A DNA stretch of 64,000 nucleotides from Leisingera sp. ANG-M1 (GTDB lineage: Bacteria; Pseudomonadota; Alphaproteobacteria; Rhodobacterales; Rhodobacteraceae): NCBI RefSeq assembly GCF_000813745.1, contig NZ_JWLC01000011.1, positions 1-64,000 on the forward strand, in the 5' to 3' direction. The notes under the pieces were generated by a model. That model searched no databases. It was not told the DNA's origin and saw nothing but the letters and a program-made list of their open reading frames with translations. The position numbers and the translations under genes were made by a program. Shown piece by piece: positions 45,740-55,336 of this stretch (its first letter is position 1; every line of letters begins with the position of its first letter).

Positions 45740-46087
45740 TTACCTGGCCGGCGGGTCGAAACTGACCACATAATGCTTGGCCCGGCTGCCGCCCGCCCGT
45801 TTCAGGAACCCCATGTCCAGCAGCGACTTCAAGGTCCGGTGATAGGTCGCCTGGGCAATCCCTTGCACCAGCCGGTGGCTGCGGATCTGCTCCGATTGCA
45901 CCGGCGTGCCCGGGCTGGCAGTCAGCGCATGGGCGGCCAGAAACACATCGCGCTCAACCGGGCTCAGACGGTCGAGGCCGATATCCCGCTCCATCTGGAA
46001 CAGCATGTCGCGCAGCTCATAGATGGATTTCAGCCTGTCCAACCCTCTGCCCTCGTTCAACGCACACCAAAGCCGGGCTCCCGGCAA
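45740..46087 (-). CDS. Winged-helix (MarR-like) DNA-binding protein
   Basis: The protein of up to 115 residues has a compact helical region with LSPVERDVFLAAHAL and a winged-helix-like part (GIAQATYHRTLKSLLDMGFLKRAG). It is probably a transcription regulator. The start is uncertain: TTG at 46087, another TTG nine codons on, or ATG at 46004-46006, none with a clear ribosome-binding site. Directly upstream is a perfect 13-bp inverted repeat around an AT-rich core, a likely self-regulatory operator. Confidence 0.65.
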   Translation of the reverse strand: MPGARLWCALNEGRGLDRLKSIYELRDMLFQMERDIGLDRLSPVERDVFLAAHALTASPGTPVQSEQIRSHRLVQGIAQATYHRTLKSLLDMGFLKRAGGSRAKHYVVSFDPPAR

Positions 46088-46092
46088 CTTAA

Positions 46093-46158
46093 AATGATAC
46101 CACGCAAAATTATCAAACTGACAATTATATGGACAGTAATATCTCGCGTGGTATCATT
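46093..46158. promoter_or_regulatory. 13-bp inverted repeat around an AT-rich core
   Basis: AATGATACCACGC (46093-46105) and its exact complement GCGTGGTATCATT (46146-46158) are 53 bp apart, close to five helical turns. The 40-bp core is AT-rich and contains TTATCAAACTGACAATTATA. It lies just upstream of the winged-helix gene. Probable operator and promoter; the binding protein is inferred. Confidence 0.6.
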
Positions 46159-46230
46159 CCCGCCAGGCTTGGCTTCATGTGAGTGGTGGCTGCGCCTGAC
46201 GTTACCCGATGTAGTTTTGTTAATCAGTGC

Positions 46231-46260
46231 CAGCTCCGGCGGCTTCAGCTGCCGGAGCTG
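46231..46260. other. Perfect 10-bp hairpin between the winged-helix gene and tamA
   Basis: CAGCTCCGGC pairs with GCCGGAGCTG around a ten-base loop. No T tract follows, so it is not a typical terminator. The rest of the 455-bp gap 46088-46542 holds no gene I can support. Confidence 0.5.
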
Positions 46261-46542
46261 AACCGGATAGTACAAATTCCCTTCCGGTTGCCAAATCATA
46301 AATACCGCCAACTGTTCAGAGCAGCCGCCAAATTGGCTGAAATTCGCCGCCCGGCGCCAGTGCCCGCCGGGTCTCCAAGGCGATGCGCGGCATTCCGCCG
46401 CCGGCACAGCCTGATGCGAACTTGGCGGAAGGTTGCCGCTTTGCCGGTTCCATCCCGCAAATTCCCCGTGCTAGGCTTGCCTCCAGGCGCCTGATGCCCC
46501 GCCGGGCCCAGGCCGGATTTATGCCCGCTGCCGGGAGCAGAT

Positions 46543-48345
46543 ATGAAATTTCCCCTCCGCCCGCGCCTGCTGGCGCGCGCTATTGCCTTCAGCCTCCTGA
46601 CCCTGCTGCCGCCCGCTGCCTTTGGCGCCGAGGCCACACTGCAGGCCCCCGGCGCAGACCCAGACCTTACGGACAGGCTGCGCGGCGCGTCCGCCTCGGT
46701 GGCGGCCAGCGGCGGGAGCAATGTGCAGGAGCTGCTGGCCGCCGCCCTGTCGGATTACAGGACGCTGGTGCAGGTGCTTTATGACGCCGGGCATTTCTCA
46801 CCGGTGGTCAACATCCGCCTCGACGGGCGCGAAGCGGCGCGGATCCAGCCGCTGAACCCGCCCAAGAGCGTTTCCAAGGTCGAGATTACCGTGCAGCCCG
46901 GCCCGCGCTTTGCCTTTGGTGCGGCGGAACTGGCGCCCTTCCCGCAATCCAGCGAAGTGGAACTCCCCGAAAGCTTCGCCCCCGGCAGGCCCGCCGGTAC
47001 AGGGGTGATCCGCGAAGCAGCAATTGCCGGCATCAAGGCCTGGCGGCGCGCCGGCCATGCCAAAGCACGTGTGGCGGAGCAGAACATCACCGCAAACCAC
47101 CTGCAGGCCCGCCTGGATGCCCGGTTGCGGCTTGCGCCAGGACCGCGCCTGCGCTTTGGCCGGATGCAGGTCACCGGGGAAACCTCGGTGCGCGAGGATG
47201 CCATCCGGCGCATCGCGGGCTTTCCGGCAGGCGAGGAGTTTCACCCCGACCTTGTCGCCAAATCCGCCACCCGGCTGCGCCGCACGGGCACGTTTTCGAC
47301 CGTTGTTCTCAGCGAAGCAGAGCACTCCAACCCGGACGGCACCCTGGACTTCACCGCTCAGGTCGAGGACCTGCCGCCCCGCCGCCTGACTTTCGGCGCC
47401 GAAATCAGCTCCTCTGACGGAATTGAGTTGTCGGGCAGCTGGATGCACCGCAACCTGTTCGGCGCCGCGGAAAAACTGCGCATCGAAGCCCGGCTCAGCG
47501 GTATCGGCAGCAGCAATGATATCGACGGCCGCGTCGCGGTGCGGCTGGACCGTCCGGCAGCGCTGGGGCCGGATGACCTGATCTTCTACCTTGCCGAGGC
47601 CGAGCGCCTGGACGAGGAGCACTACACCGCCACCCAGGTGCTCGGTGCCATCGGTGCCCGGCGCACCTTCTCGGACCAGTTCTTTGCCGAGGCCGCATTG
47701 GGCGTTTCCTCAACCCTGGCAACGGATGTCTTCGGTAAACGCCGGTTCAAATACCTGGCAGGCCGCATCCGCGCCGAATACGACGCCCGCGACAGCCGGG
47801 TAAACCCGGCCAACGGTTTCTTCCTGCAAGGCGGCGCCACGCCGTTTATCGGCATCGACGGCAGCGCATCCGGTCTGCAGCTGAAAGGCGACGGGCGCGC
47901 CTACCGCGGTCTGGGCGCCGGTGACAGGATCGTGCTGGCCGGACGGCTGCAGCTGGGCTCGGTCATCGGTCCCGCTCTCAGCGAAACCTCCCCGACCCTT
48001 TTGTTCTTCTCCGGCGGCGCGGGGTCCGTGCGCGGCCATGAGTTCCAGTCGCTGGGTGTGCCGGTGGGCAGCGGCACCGCCGGCGGGCGCGGCTTCCTGG
48101 CGCTGTCCGGAGAGGTGCGGGGCAAAGTCACCGACAAGATCTCGCTGGTCGGCTTTTATGACCTCGGCTTTGTCGACGCAGACAGCATTGTCTCCGGTTC
48201 TTCGGCCCGCCATGCCGGCGCCGGCCTGGGCCTACGCTATGACGTGGCAGGCATCGGCCCGCTGCGGCTCGACCTCGCCTACCCGGTGGACGGCGGAACC
48301 GAGGACGGGCTGCAATTCTACATCGGCATAGGACAGGCGTTTTGA
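46543..48345 (+). CDS. tamA: Outer-membrane assembly protein TamA (Omp85 family)
   Basis: TamA is the outer-membrane part of the TAM complex, which inserts certain beta-barrel proteins and links to lipid transport through TamB. The 600-residue protein has a signal peptide (about 1-28), POTRA domains (about 60-285) and a C-terminal beta-barrel (about 290-600) with the loop-6 motif SVRGHEFQSLG near 505 and a terminal Phe. GGGAG precedes the ATG. The stop overlaps the tamB TTG. Confidence 0.94.
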   Translation: MKFPLRPRLLARAIAFSLLTLLPPAAFGAEATLQAPGADPDLTDRLRGASASVAASGGSNVQELLAAALSDYRTLVQVLYDAGHFSPVVNIRLDGREAARIQPLNPPKSVSKVEITVQPGPRFAFGAAELAPFPQSSEVELPESFAPGRPAGTGVIREAAIAGIKAWRRAGHAKARVAEQNITANHLQARLDARLRLAPGPRLRFGRMQVTGETSVREDAIRRIAGFPAGEEFHPDLVAKSATRLRRTGTFSTVVLSEAEHSNPDGTLDFTAQVEDLPPRRLTFGAEISSSDGIELSGSWMHRNLFGAAEKLRIEARLSGIGSSNDIDGRVAVRLDRPAALGPDDLIFYLAEAERLDEEHYTATQVLGAIGARRTFSDQFFAEAALGVSSTLATDVFGKRRFKYLAGRIRAEYDARDSRVNPANGFFLQGGATPFIGIDGSASGLQLKGDGRAYRGLGAGDRIVLAGRLQLGSVIGPALSETSPTLLFFSGGAGSVRGHEFQSLGVPVGSGTAGGRGFLALSGEVRGKVTDKISLVGFYDLGFVDADSIVSGSSARHAGAGLGLRYDVAGIGPLRLDLAYPVDGGTEDGLQFYIGIGQAF

Positions 48346-51300
48346 GACAGTATCTAGCCTACAGCCTGGCCCTTGGCCTGACCCTCGCCCCCGCCTCCGC
48401 GCAAGACAGCGCCGAGGAAAGCGGCGGCCTGCTGGTCGATTTCCTGGAAGACACTCTGTCGGGCGACAGCCGTTATATCAGCGTCTCGGGTTTGGAAGGG
48501 GCGTTTTCTTCCCAAGCCACTATCGAAAAAATCACCGTTGCCGACGCTAACGGCATCTGGCTGACCATCGAAGGCGCAGAACTGGACTGGAACCGGCTGG
48601 AGCTGCTGCGCGGCCGTTTCTCGGTCAATCAGCTGTCAGCGGAACGCATCGCGGTCGAGCGCGCACCGGAACCTGTGCCGCAGGACCCGGAACTGCCTGC
48701 GCCGGAGGCCACGCCCTTTGCCCTGCCGGACCTGCCGGTTTCCATTGAACTTGGCCAGATCAAGGCAGACCGGATCGAACTGGGCGAGGCTTTGGCGGGC
48801 ACCGCCGCCAGCCTCTCGGTCGAGGGCTCGCTGAAACTGGCGGACGGCGCGCTGGACACCAAGCTGGACGCCGCCCGGCTGGACAAGCCCGGCGACCATC
48901 TGCAGCTCACAGCTGGATATGCCAATGAAACCCAGGAAATTACCCTGGACCTGGCGCTGCAGGAGGCGCCGGGCGGGCTGATTTCCCGCAGCCTGGACCT
49001 GCCGGGCCGTCCCGACCTACTGCTGACCGCCAAGGGCGAAGGCCCGGTCAGCGACTTCACCGCGGATATCAGCTTTGGCACCAATGGCACCGAGCGGCTG
49101 GCCGGCGAAGTGCGGCTGTCTGCTCCTGCGTCACCAAGAAATCCCGGGCAGGACGCACCGGATGTAATTCGCTTCTTCGCCAACCTTTCCGGCGACATTG
49201 ATCCTCTGCTGCCGCCGGTGCACCGGCCCTTCTTCGGCCCCGGCTTGCGGCTGAACGTCAAAGGCACCCGCGCAGGCAGCGGCGCAACGGTGCTGGACAC
49301 GCTGGTCCTGCGCACCAATGCGCTGCAGGTGACCGGCGCAGCCTCCCTGGATGCGGGCGGCAAGCTGGACACCGCCAACCTGAAAACCGCCATCACCCCG
49401 CCCGCAGGCCAGGCTGCCGTCACCCTGCCGGTTGCAGGCGGCCAGACCACGCTGGCAGCGGCAGATCTGCAGCTGACCAAAACCACTGAGGGCAGCTGGA
49501 CCCTGGACGGCCTCCTGAACCAGCTGAGCCACCCGGGCGCCCTGATCGGTCAGGCCGAGATCGCAGGCCGCGGCACCCTGGACCAAAGCAGCGGTTTTGC
49601 CCTCGAGGGCCGCCTGGCCGCGGGCCTCAGCAATTTCCAGCCCCGCGACCCGGCATTGGCCAAGGCCACCGGGGATGACATCCGCTTTGAGGGCACCCTC
49701 AGCACCAAAGGCCCTGGCGCGCTGCGGATCACGGATATGGAGCTGCGCGGCAGCGATTATCAGGCCGCCGGCGACGTGGCGCTGGACGGTCTGGAAAGCG
49801 GGCTGAAAGTAACCGCGGACCTCACTGCAGGCGCGGCAGACCTGGCGCGCTTCTCGGACCTCGCCGGACGCCCCCTGGGCGGTGCCGTACGCGGCGCGGT
49901 CAAGGGATCCTTCACGCCGCTATCAGGCGCCTTTGCCGCCGATCTGGAGGTGATCGCACAGGACCTCTCCGCCGGTATCGCCCAGGCGGATGAGCTGCTG
50001 GCGGGCACCACCACCCTGCAGCTCAAGGCCGCGCGGGACGAGAACGGCATCGCCATCGACCACCTCGACCTCTCAGGCAGCGCTATTGCCGCAACCGCCG
50101 CCGGCAACCTCAACAGCGATGCCGGGCAAATGGAGATCACCGCCGAGCTTAAGAAACTGGAGGTGCTGGTGCCGCAAAACCCCGGCACGCTGGCGCTGGC
50201 CACCACCCTGACCCGCAACGGCAACCGGCTCAGCGGCGTCGCGGAGCTGACCGGCCCGCATGCGTCCGGCGCCAAGCTGGACGGCTCGGTCACGCTGGAG
50301 GGCGATGCCGATTTCAATTTCGCAGCCGCGCTGCACGAGCTGGAACGCTTTGTGCCGCAGCTCCCAGGCAAGCTGGTTGCCGATGGCACCGCCAAGCGCC
50401 GCAATGGCGACTGGCAGTTCTCGGCCGCGGTGGCCGGACCCACCGGGTCTGCTGCGGACTTCGGCGGCAGCTTCCGCGAAAGCGACGGCAGCGCCGACCT
50501 GCGATTTGATGCGGTGATGGAACAGCTGCAGCGGCTGGTCCCGGACCTGCCCGGCAGGCTGGCTGCCAAGGGCACCGCCAGCCGCCGCGATGGCACCTGG
50601 ACAGTTGAAAGCACCGCTAGCGGCCCAGCAGGCATCGACAGCCGGGTGGCGGGCAGCTGGAACGAGGCCGACGGCACCGCCGATGTGACCGCCAAGGGCA
50701 TGCTGCGGCTGGAAGGCGTGAACCCGTTCATCTCCCCCAATCTGCTGCAAGGGCCTGCCAATTTCGACCTGGCGCTGAAAGGCGCGCCGGGACTGGACGC
50801 GCTCAGCGGCACTGTCTCGGTCCCGGGCGCTTCGCTGGCCATCCCGGCCGCGGCGCAGCGGGTGGATGATATCAACGCCACCGTCTCAATCGCCCGCTCC
50901 AGCGCCCAAGTGCAGGTCTCGGCCCGCCCGCGCGACGGCGGCACAGTGCGGATCAGCGGCCCGGTCGGCCTGCTGCCGCCTTTCAGTGGCAATCTGCAGA
51001 TCGCCATCGGCGATGTGGTAGTGACGGACCACCTGTCTTACGAGACCTTGCTGAACGGCGCCCTGTCGATGTCCGGCGCTATGGCAGGCAGCAACCGGAT
51101 CACCGGCCGCATTGACGTGGGCGAGACCAATATCAACCTCAACACTGCCGGCGGCTCGGTCTCAGCCGCACCGATCCCGCCGATCCGCCATGTGGGCGCG
51201 CCGCGCGGTGTGCGCCAGACCCTGGCCCGTGCCGGGCTCACCGGCAGCGGCGCCAGCAGCGGTGGTTCCGGCAAGACCGAACTGGATGTCCTGATCAGCG

Positions 51301-51965
51301 CGCCGTCCCGCATCTTTGCCCGCGGCCGCGGCCTGCGCTCGGAACTGGGCGGCGAGATCCGCCTGCGCGGCAGCACTGCGCGGCTGTCGCCCTCGGGCCA
51401 AATCAGCCTCATCCGCGGCACTTTTGACATCCTCGGGCGGCGGCTGGAGCTGGACGAGGGCCGCATCACCCTGCTCGGCGACCTGAAACCCTATCTCGAG
51501 TTCAAGTCCTCCGCCGCCACCGATCAGGGCACTGCCACGCTGGAAATCTCCGGCCGGGTCGACGCACCGGAAATCAAGGTGACTTCGGATCCGCCGCGAC
51601 CCTCCGAAGAGGCGTTGGCGCTGCTGCTGTTCGGCGACAATATTCAGGACATTTCGCCCCTGGCACTGGCGCGGCTGGCGGGCTCGGCCCTGACCCTCAG
51701 CGGCCGCGGCGGCGGCGCGCAGGAAAAGGTCAGGAATGCCACCGGTGCCTCGGATGTCGATATCGGCGCCGACAACCTCGGAGCCGGACAGCTGGGGCTG
51801 GGCGGCTATGTGGCCGAGAACGTCTATACCGATTTCAACGTCAACACCCGCGGCGACAGCGAGCTGAGCCTGAACCTGGATGTGACAGACAGCCTGACGG
51901 TGCAGGGCACGGTGGATAGTGAGGGGGAAACCGGCTTCGGCCTGTTTTTCAAGCGCGACTACTGA
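48342..51965 (+). CDS. tamB: Translocation and assembly module protein TamB
   Basis: TamB is a long AsmA-like bridge between inner and outer membranes. The 1207-residue protein has an N-terminal signal/anchor (about 1-20), repeated beta-rich segments (three near-copies of an LxxLxxxVPxxPGxLxxxGTxxRxxG pattern near 610-760), and the C-terminal DUF490 domain (about 870-1207) ending GFGLFFKRDY. It starts with TTG overlapping the tamA stop (TTGA). Confidence 0.94.
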   Translation: MRQYLAYSLALGLTLAPASAQDSAEESGGLLVDFLEDTLSGDSRYISVSGLEGAFSSQATIEKITVADANGIWLTIEGAELDWNRLELLRGRFSVNQLSAERIAVERAPEPVPQDPELPAPEATPFALPDLPVSIELGQIKADRIELGEALAGTAASLSVEGSLKLADGALDTKLDAARLDKPGDHLQLTAGYANETQEITLDLALQEAPGGLISRSLDLPGRPDLLLTAKGEGPVSDFTADISFGTNGTERLAGEVRLSAPASPRNPGQDAPDVIRFFANLSGDIDPLLPPVHRPFFGPGLRLNVKGTRAGSGATVLDTLVLRTNALQVTGAASLDAGGKLDTANLKTAITPPAGQAAVTLPVAGGQTTLAAADLQLTKTTEGSWTLDGLLNQLSHPGALIGQAEIAGRGTLDQSSGFALEGRLAAGLSNFQPRDPALAKATGDDIRFEGTLSTKGPGALRITDMELRGSDYQAAGDVALDGLESGLKVTADLTAGAADLARFSDLAGRPLGGAVRGAVKGSFTPLSGAFAADLEVIAQDLSAGIAQADELLAGTTTLQLKAARDENGIAIDHLDLSGSAIAATAAGNLNSDAGQMEITAELKKLEVLVPQNPGTLALATTLTRNGNRLSGVAELTGPHASGAKLDGSVTLEGDADFNFAAALHELERFVPQLPGKLVADGTAKRRNGDWQFSAAVAGPTGSAADFGGSFRESDGSADLRFDAVMEQLQRLVPDLPGRLAAKGTASRRDGTWTVESTASGPAGIDSRVAGSWNEADGTADVTAKGMLRLEGVNPFISPNLLQGPANFDLALKGAPGLDALSGTVSVPGASLAIPAAAQRVDDINATVSIARSSAQVQVSARPRDGGTVRISGPVGLLPPFSGNLQIAIGDVVVTDHLSYETLLNGALSMSGAMAGSNRITGRIDVGETNINLNTAGGSVSAAPIPPIRHVGAPRGVRQTLARAGLTGSGASSGGSGKTELDVLISAPSRIFARGRGLRSELGGEIRLRGSTARLSPSGQISLIRGTFDILGRRLELDEGRITLLGDLKPYLEFKSSAATDQGTATLEISGRVDAPEIKVTSDPPRPSEEALALLLFGDNIQDISPLALARLAGSALTLSGRGGGAQEKVRNATGASDVDIGADNLGAGQLGLGGYVAENVYTDFNVNTRGDSELSLNLDVTDSLTVQGTVDSEGETGFGLFFKRDY

Positions 51966-52016
51966 CGCCCCGGGACCGCCAGCCCCCGTTTCCCGGCGCA
52001 GAAAACGATCCGGAAA

Positions 52017-52997
52017 TCATCTGGTTTCCGGGCCGGAATCCGTACCGGTGTCCAGCGCTCCGGCAGCCGCCAGCGCCACTTGGGCCGCACCGCTCACTCC
52101 GGCGGCATCATCGGTGATCAGCCACAGCGGCACCTCGGCGCACAGCTCGCCAAGCCGCCCGCCCGGAGCCGTGTAGCTTTGCAGGAACTGCTCCCGCGCG
52201 GGAGTGTTCAAAATTCCGCGTGCGACGCTGCCCGCGAAAAACAGCCCCTGCCCCGGCAGATAGGCCGCAGTCAGCTCGCGCGTCAGCAGGCCCAGCAGAT
52301 GCGCCCACTCCCGGATGGTCCGCGCCTCGGACGAGTCCGGGTCGCCCAAATAGGCCGCTTCGATCCCCTCGGCACTGCTCGCCGCCGTGCCGGTCAGCGC
52401 CTGGTGAAAGCGCACCAGGCCATGGCCGGAGAACAGGGCTTCGATGCTTGCGAACTCATCCGGCGCGTGTTCCAAAAGCACCTGCAGGCGCCGGCACAGC
52501 AGTTGCGGCAGGCCGGCATGGCCCAGTTCGGCTTCCAGCGCTGCCCCGTTCAGCGAAGCTGCAGCATTGAAGCCGGTGCCGATGCCGACAACCAGCGCCT
52601 GACCGCCGCCCTGGCGGCCGGGCCGGAGGCTGGACAGCTGCCCTGGTATAAGTACCGGCAGCGCATGCCCCAGCGCCGCCAGATCATTGACAAGCTTCAC
52701 CCGCCCGGCATCCGCCAGCCCCAGTGTTGCCGCAATGCCGCTGGCCTCGCCGCGCCAGTTGCGGTTGCTGAGCTGAAACGCTCCGCCCCGGACCGGGCCC
52801 GCCACCGCCAGACAGGCGCCGTGCAGCGGCGGCAGGCCCGGCTGCGCGCAATAAGCCTGCAGCACATCCTCGAGGCTGGCGAAACTGTCATTGGAAAAGC
52901 TCTGCAGCGCGGTCACGCCGATGCCCGGAGCCGCCAGCGCCAGCCGGGTCCGGCTGCCGCCTACATCTCCGGCCAGAACCGTCAGCTCAGCCGCCAT
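52017..52997 (-). CDS. glk: Glucokinase
   Basis: The enzyme phosphorylates glucose with ATP. The 326-residue protein has GDVGGSRTRLALA near residue 9, the catalytic Asp in KLVNDLAALG near 102, IGTGFNAA near 140 and GHAGLPQL near 162, as in the bacterial Glk family. AAAGGAA precedes the ATG at 52995-52997. It is convergent with tamB and divergent from the glycosyltransferases. Confidence 0.9.
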   Translation of the reverse strand: MAAELTVLAGDVGGSRTRLALAAPGIGVTALQSFSNDSFASLEDVLQAYCAQPGLPPLHGACLAVAGPVRGGAFQLSNRNWRGEASGIAATLGLADAGRVKLVNDLAALGHALPVLIPGQLSSLRPGRQGGGQALVVGIGTGFNAAASLNGAALEAELGHAGLPQLLCRRLQVLLEHAPDEFASIEALFSGHGLVRFHQALTGTAASSAEGIEAAYLGDPDSSEARTIREWAHLLGLLTRELTAAYLPGQGLFFAGSVARGILNTPAREQFLQSYTAPGGRLGELCAEVPLWLITDDAAGVSGAAQVALAAAGALDTGTDSGPETR

Positions 52998-53148
52998 CTG
53001 CTGCGTTCCTTTCTGAAATTCCCCTGGCTTTGAGACTGCAGCATTCCCGCAGCATTTGCAATTGAACACCGCTCCAGCGCTTGCAGCCTTTGCCGGAAGC
53101 CTGCAGTTTAACTGAAAAATTCCGGATACGCGCAGGACAGGGCTCACC

Positions 53149-54186
53149 GTGCACAGATCACTTGGCCACAGGCTGGCTTCCCGCGCCGGGCGCATGGCGC
53201 AGGCTGCAAGGTTCCGCGCCTCGCTGCGCCATCTGCATGGGCCCGCCAGCCGTTTTGCCGCCCCGGAGGAGGTGGTGCTGATCGCGCTGGTGCGGGACGG
53301 CGAATACTACCTTGACGTCTTCTTCAAACACTACCGCCAGCTTGGCGTCTCGGCCTTTGTGTTCTGCGACAATGGTTCCTCTGACGGCACGCTGGAGCGG
53401 ATCCGCCAGGAACCCGGCACCGCTGTGCTGCGCTCGGCGCGGCCTTGGCTGCAAATTGAAAACACGTTCCGCAACTATGCCGCCGGCCGCTATGGCCGCA
53501 ACCGCTGGTGTCTGTTTGCCGATATGGACGAGCTGCTGAGCTTCGAGGGCAGCAGCACTGCAGGGCTGCGGGGGCTCACCGGCTACTTGCAGCAGCAAGG
53601 CTTCACGGCACTGCAGGCCCAGATGCTCGAGATGTTTCCCAAGGGGCCGCTCAGCGCCGCTGCCGATCTGTCATATGCCGAAGCAGTGCGCCGCTTCCGA
53701 TACTCGGACATCAGCACGGTCAAGGCAGTTGACTATACGTCCGGGGCAACCGGTTTTTCCTTCTTCCTGCGTCAGAACAGCCTGCCGCCAGGCGGTGCGC
53801 AAATGCTTTATGGCGGGGTGCGCGGCAAAGTCTTCGGCGAGGCCTGCTGCCTCAGCAAGCATCCCTTGGTGTTCAATGGTCCCGGCGTGCAGGCAGCAGT
53901 GCATCCGCATGCCTCGTCCGGCGTCCGGGTTGCGGACACGGAAGGCCTGATCCGCCACTACAAATTTGCCGGCCGCAGCCTTGCCCGGGATTTGCAAAGC
54001 CAGGCCGAGGCAGTATCCGAGCATGGCGAGGACCGGCTGCGGGCCGGGCTGATGCAAAGACAGCCGGATCTCAGCCTGTGGTCGGAAGACGCCGAGAGGG
54101 ACGCCACCGTCGCCGGCCTGCAGCGCCAGGGCTTTCTGCGCCGCGCACCGCGCTACAGCGCCTATCTGGCAGGAGACAGCCCATGA
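53149..54186 (+). CDS. Glycosyltransferase family 2-like protein (Glyco_tranf_2_4 type)
   Basis: The 345-residue protein has the GT-A pattern of this subfamily: IALVRDGEYYLDVFFKHYRQLG near 44, FCDNGSSDGT near 71 and the metal-binding FADMDELLSF near 122. It lacks membrane helices. The start is GTG at 53149. The next GT2 gene overlaps its stop (ATGA), so the pair is co-translated. Probably makes surface polysaccharide or a glycolipid; sugar donor unknown. Confidence 0.83.
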   Translation: MHRSLGHRLASRAGRMAQAARFRASLRHLHGPASRFAAPEEVVLIALVRDGEYYLDVFFKHYRQLGVSAFVFCDNGSSDGTLERIRQEPGTAVLRSARPWLQIENTFRNYAAGRYGRNRWCLFADMDELLSFEGSSTAGLRGLTGYLQQQGFTALQAQMLEMFPKGPLSAAADLSYAEAVRRFRYSDISTVKAVDYTSGATGFSFFLRQNSLPPGGAQMLYGGVRGKVFGEACCLSKHPLVFNGPGVQAAVHPHASSGVRVADTEGLIRHYKFAGRSLARDLQSQAEAVSEHGEDRLRAGLMQRQPDLSLWSEDAERDATVAGLQRQGFLRRAPRYSAYLAGDSP

Positions 54187-55133
54187 CCTCGCCCTCTGTC
54201 GGCGCGGTGGTGATCGGCCGCAACGAAGGCGAGCGGCTGCTGCGCTGCCTGCGCTCGCTGCAGGGCCAGGTGCAGCAGCTGGTCTATGTGGACAGCGGCT
54301 CCAGCGATGGTTCGGCAGACGCCGCCCGCGCGCTGGGGGCGGAGGTGGTGAACCTGGACCTGTCGCAGCCATTCACCGCAGCCCGGGCCCGCAATGCCGG
54401 GCTGGCAGCACTGGCGCAGGGCTGCGAATACGTGCAATTCACGGATGGCGACTGCGAGGTGGATCCCGGCTGGGTCAGCACCGCACTCCGTTTTCTGCAA
54501 GCACACCCCAAAGCCGCAGTGGCCTGCGGGCGGCGGCGGGAGCGGTTTCCCGCAGCTTCGGTTTTTAACCGGTTGTGCGACGCGGAATGGGACACCCCCT
54601 TGGGAGAGGCGCAGGCCTGCGGCGGCGATGCGCTGATGCGGGCGGCGGCAGTGCGTGAGGCGGGCGGCTACCGTGAAAGCCTGATTGCCGGCGAGGAGCC
54701 GGAGCTGTGCCTGCGGCTGCGGCGTGCGGGCTGGCAGATCTGGCGGCTGGATGCGGAGATGACCCTTCATGACGCGCAGATGCTGCGCTTTGGCCAATGG
54801 TGGCAGCGCAGCCGCCGGGCAGGCTATGCCTTTGCCGAGGGCGCAGCCTTGCATGGAAACGCCCCCGAACGCCATTGGGTGGCCGAAACCCGCCGCGCGC
54901 TGCTCTGGGGCGCCCTGCTGCCGGCCGCCATCCTTCTGGCCGGGCTGATTGAGCCCTATTCACTGTTCGCCGCGTTTGTCTATCCGGCGCAATTGGGCCG
55001 GCTCTCCCGGCGCATGGGGCATGAACGGGCGCTGTTTTCAGTGCTGGGTAAATTCGCTGAAGCCTCCGGCGCGCTGGAATTCTACTGGCGCCGCTGGCGC
55101 GGCCAGTCGCGGGGCCTTCTGGAGTACAAGTAG
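54183..55133 (+). CDS. Glycosyltransferase family 2 protein
   Basis: The 316-residue protein has the GT2 core: VVIGRNEGERLLRCLRSL near 8, VDSGSSDGSADAARAL near 38, FTDGDCEVDPGW near 88 and the ED-like GEEPELCLRLRRAGW near 175. One or two hydrophobic segments near 240-270 may associate with the membrane. The ATG overlaps the previous gene. Acceptor and donor unknown. Confidence 0.88.
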   Translation: MTSPSVGAVVIGRNEGERLLRCLRSLQGQVQQLVYVDSGSSDGSADAARALGAEVVNLDLSQPFTAARARNAGLAALAQGCEYVQFTDGDCEVDPGWVSTALRFLQAHPKAAVACGRRRERFPAASVFNRLCDAEWDTPLGEAQACGGDALMRAAAVREAGGYRESLIAGEEPELCLRLRRAGWQIWRLDAEMTLHDAQMLRFGQWWQRSRRAGYAFAEGAALHGNAPERHWVAETRRALLWGALLPAAILLAGLIEPYSLFAAFVYPAQLGRLSRRMGHERALFSVLGKFAEASGALEFYWRRWRGQSRGLLEYK

Positions 55134-55202
55134 CGCTCCCGCCCAGCTTCGGCCTCCCTGCGGGAGACCTGTGCCGGTTGGGCCGGGCAGCGCGCTTGCG
55201 CG
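55134..55202 (+). repeat. Intergenic hairpin repeat, unit D
   Basis: The unit starts GCGCTCCCGCCC. It has hairpin 1 (CTCCC-tgc-GGGAG), spacer GCCGGTTGGGCCGGGC and hairpin 2 (CGCGC-tt-GCGCG). It starts immediately at the stop codon of the GT2 gene. Confidence 0.6.
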
Positions 55203-55227
55203 TATTGCAGGGGCGTTGCCCCTCTTG

Positions 55228-55303
55228 GCCTGGCGGCCAGAAGAAAACCGAATCCATTCTTCTTCTGGCTGAAAATATCCCGGAGCGCGAGGCAGAGCCT
55301 CGC
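55228..55303 (+). repeat. Convergent-gap motif, copy 4
   Basis: CTTCTTCTGGCTGAAAATA (55259 on) is followed by TCCCGGAGC and the hairpin GCGAGG-cagag-CCTCGC (55287-55303). A partial minus-strand copy (TTCTTCTGGCC) lies at about 55235-55245. It fills the gap between the convergent GT2 and WecG genes. Confidence 0.65.
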
Positions 55304-55336
55304 ATCCCCGCCCCCAGGCCGCGGTTCTGCCGGCGT

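Noticed and set aside
46183-46494. Plus-strand open frame of about 103 codons upstream of tamA
   Set aside because: It lacks a ribosome-binding site and any recognisable sequence and contains the 46231-46260 hairpin.
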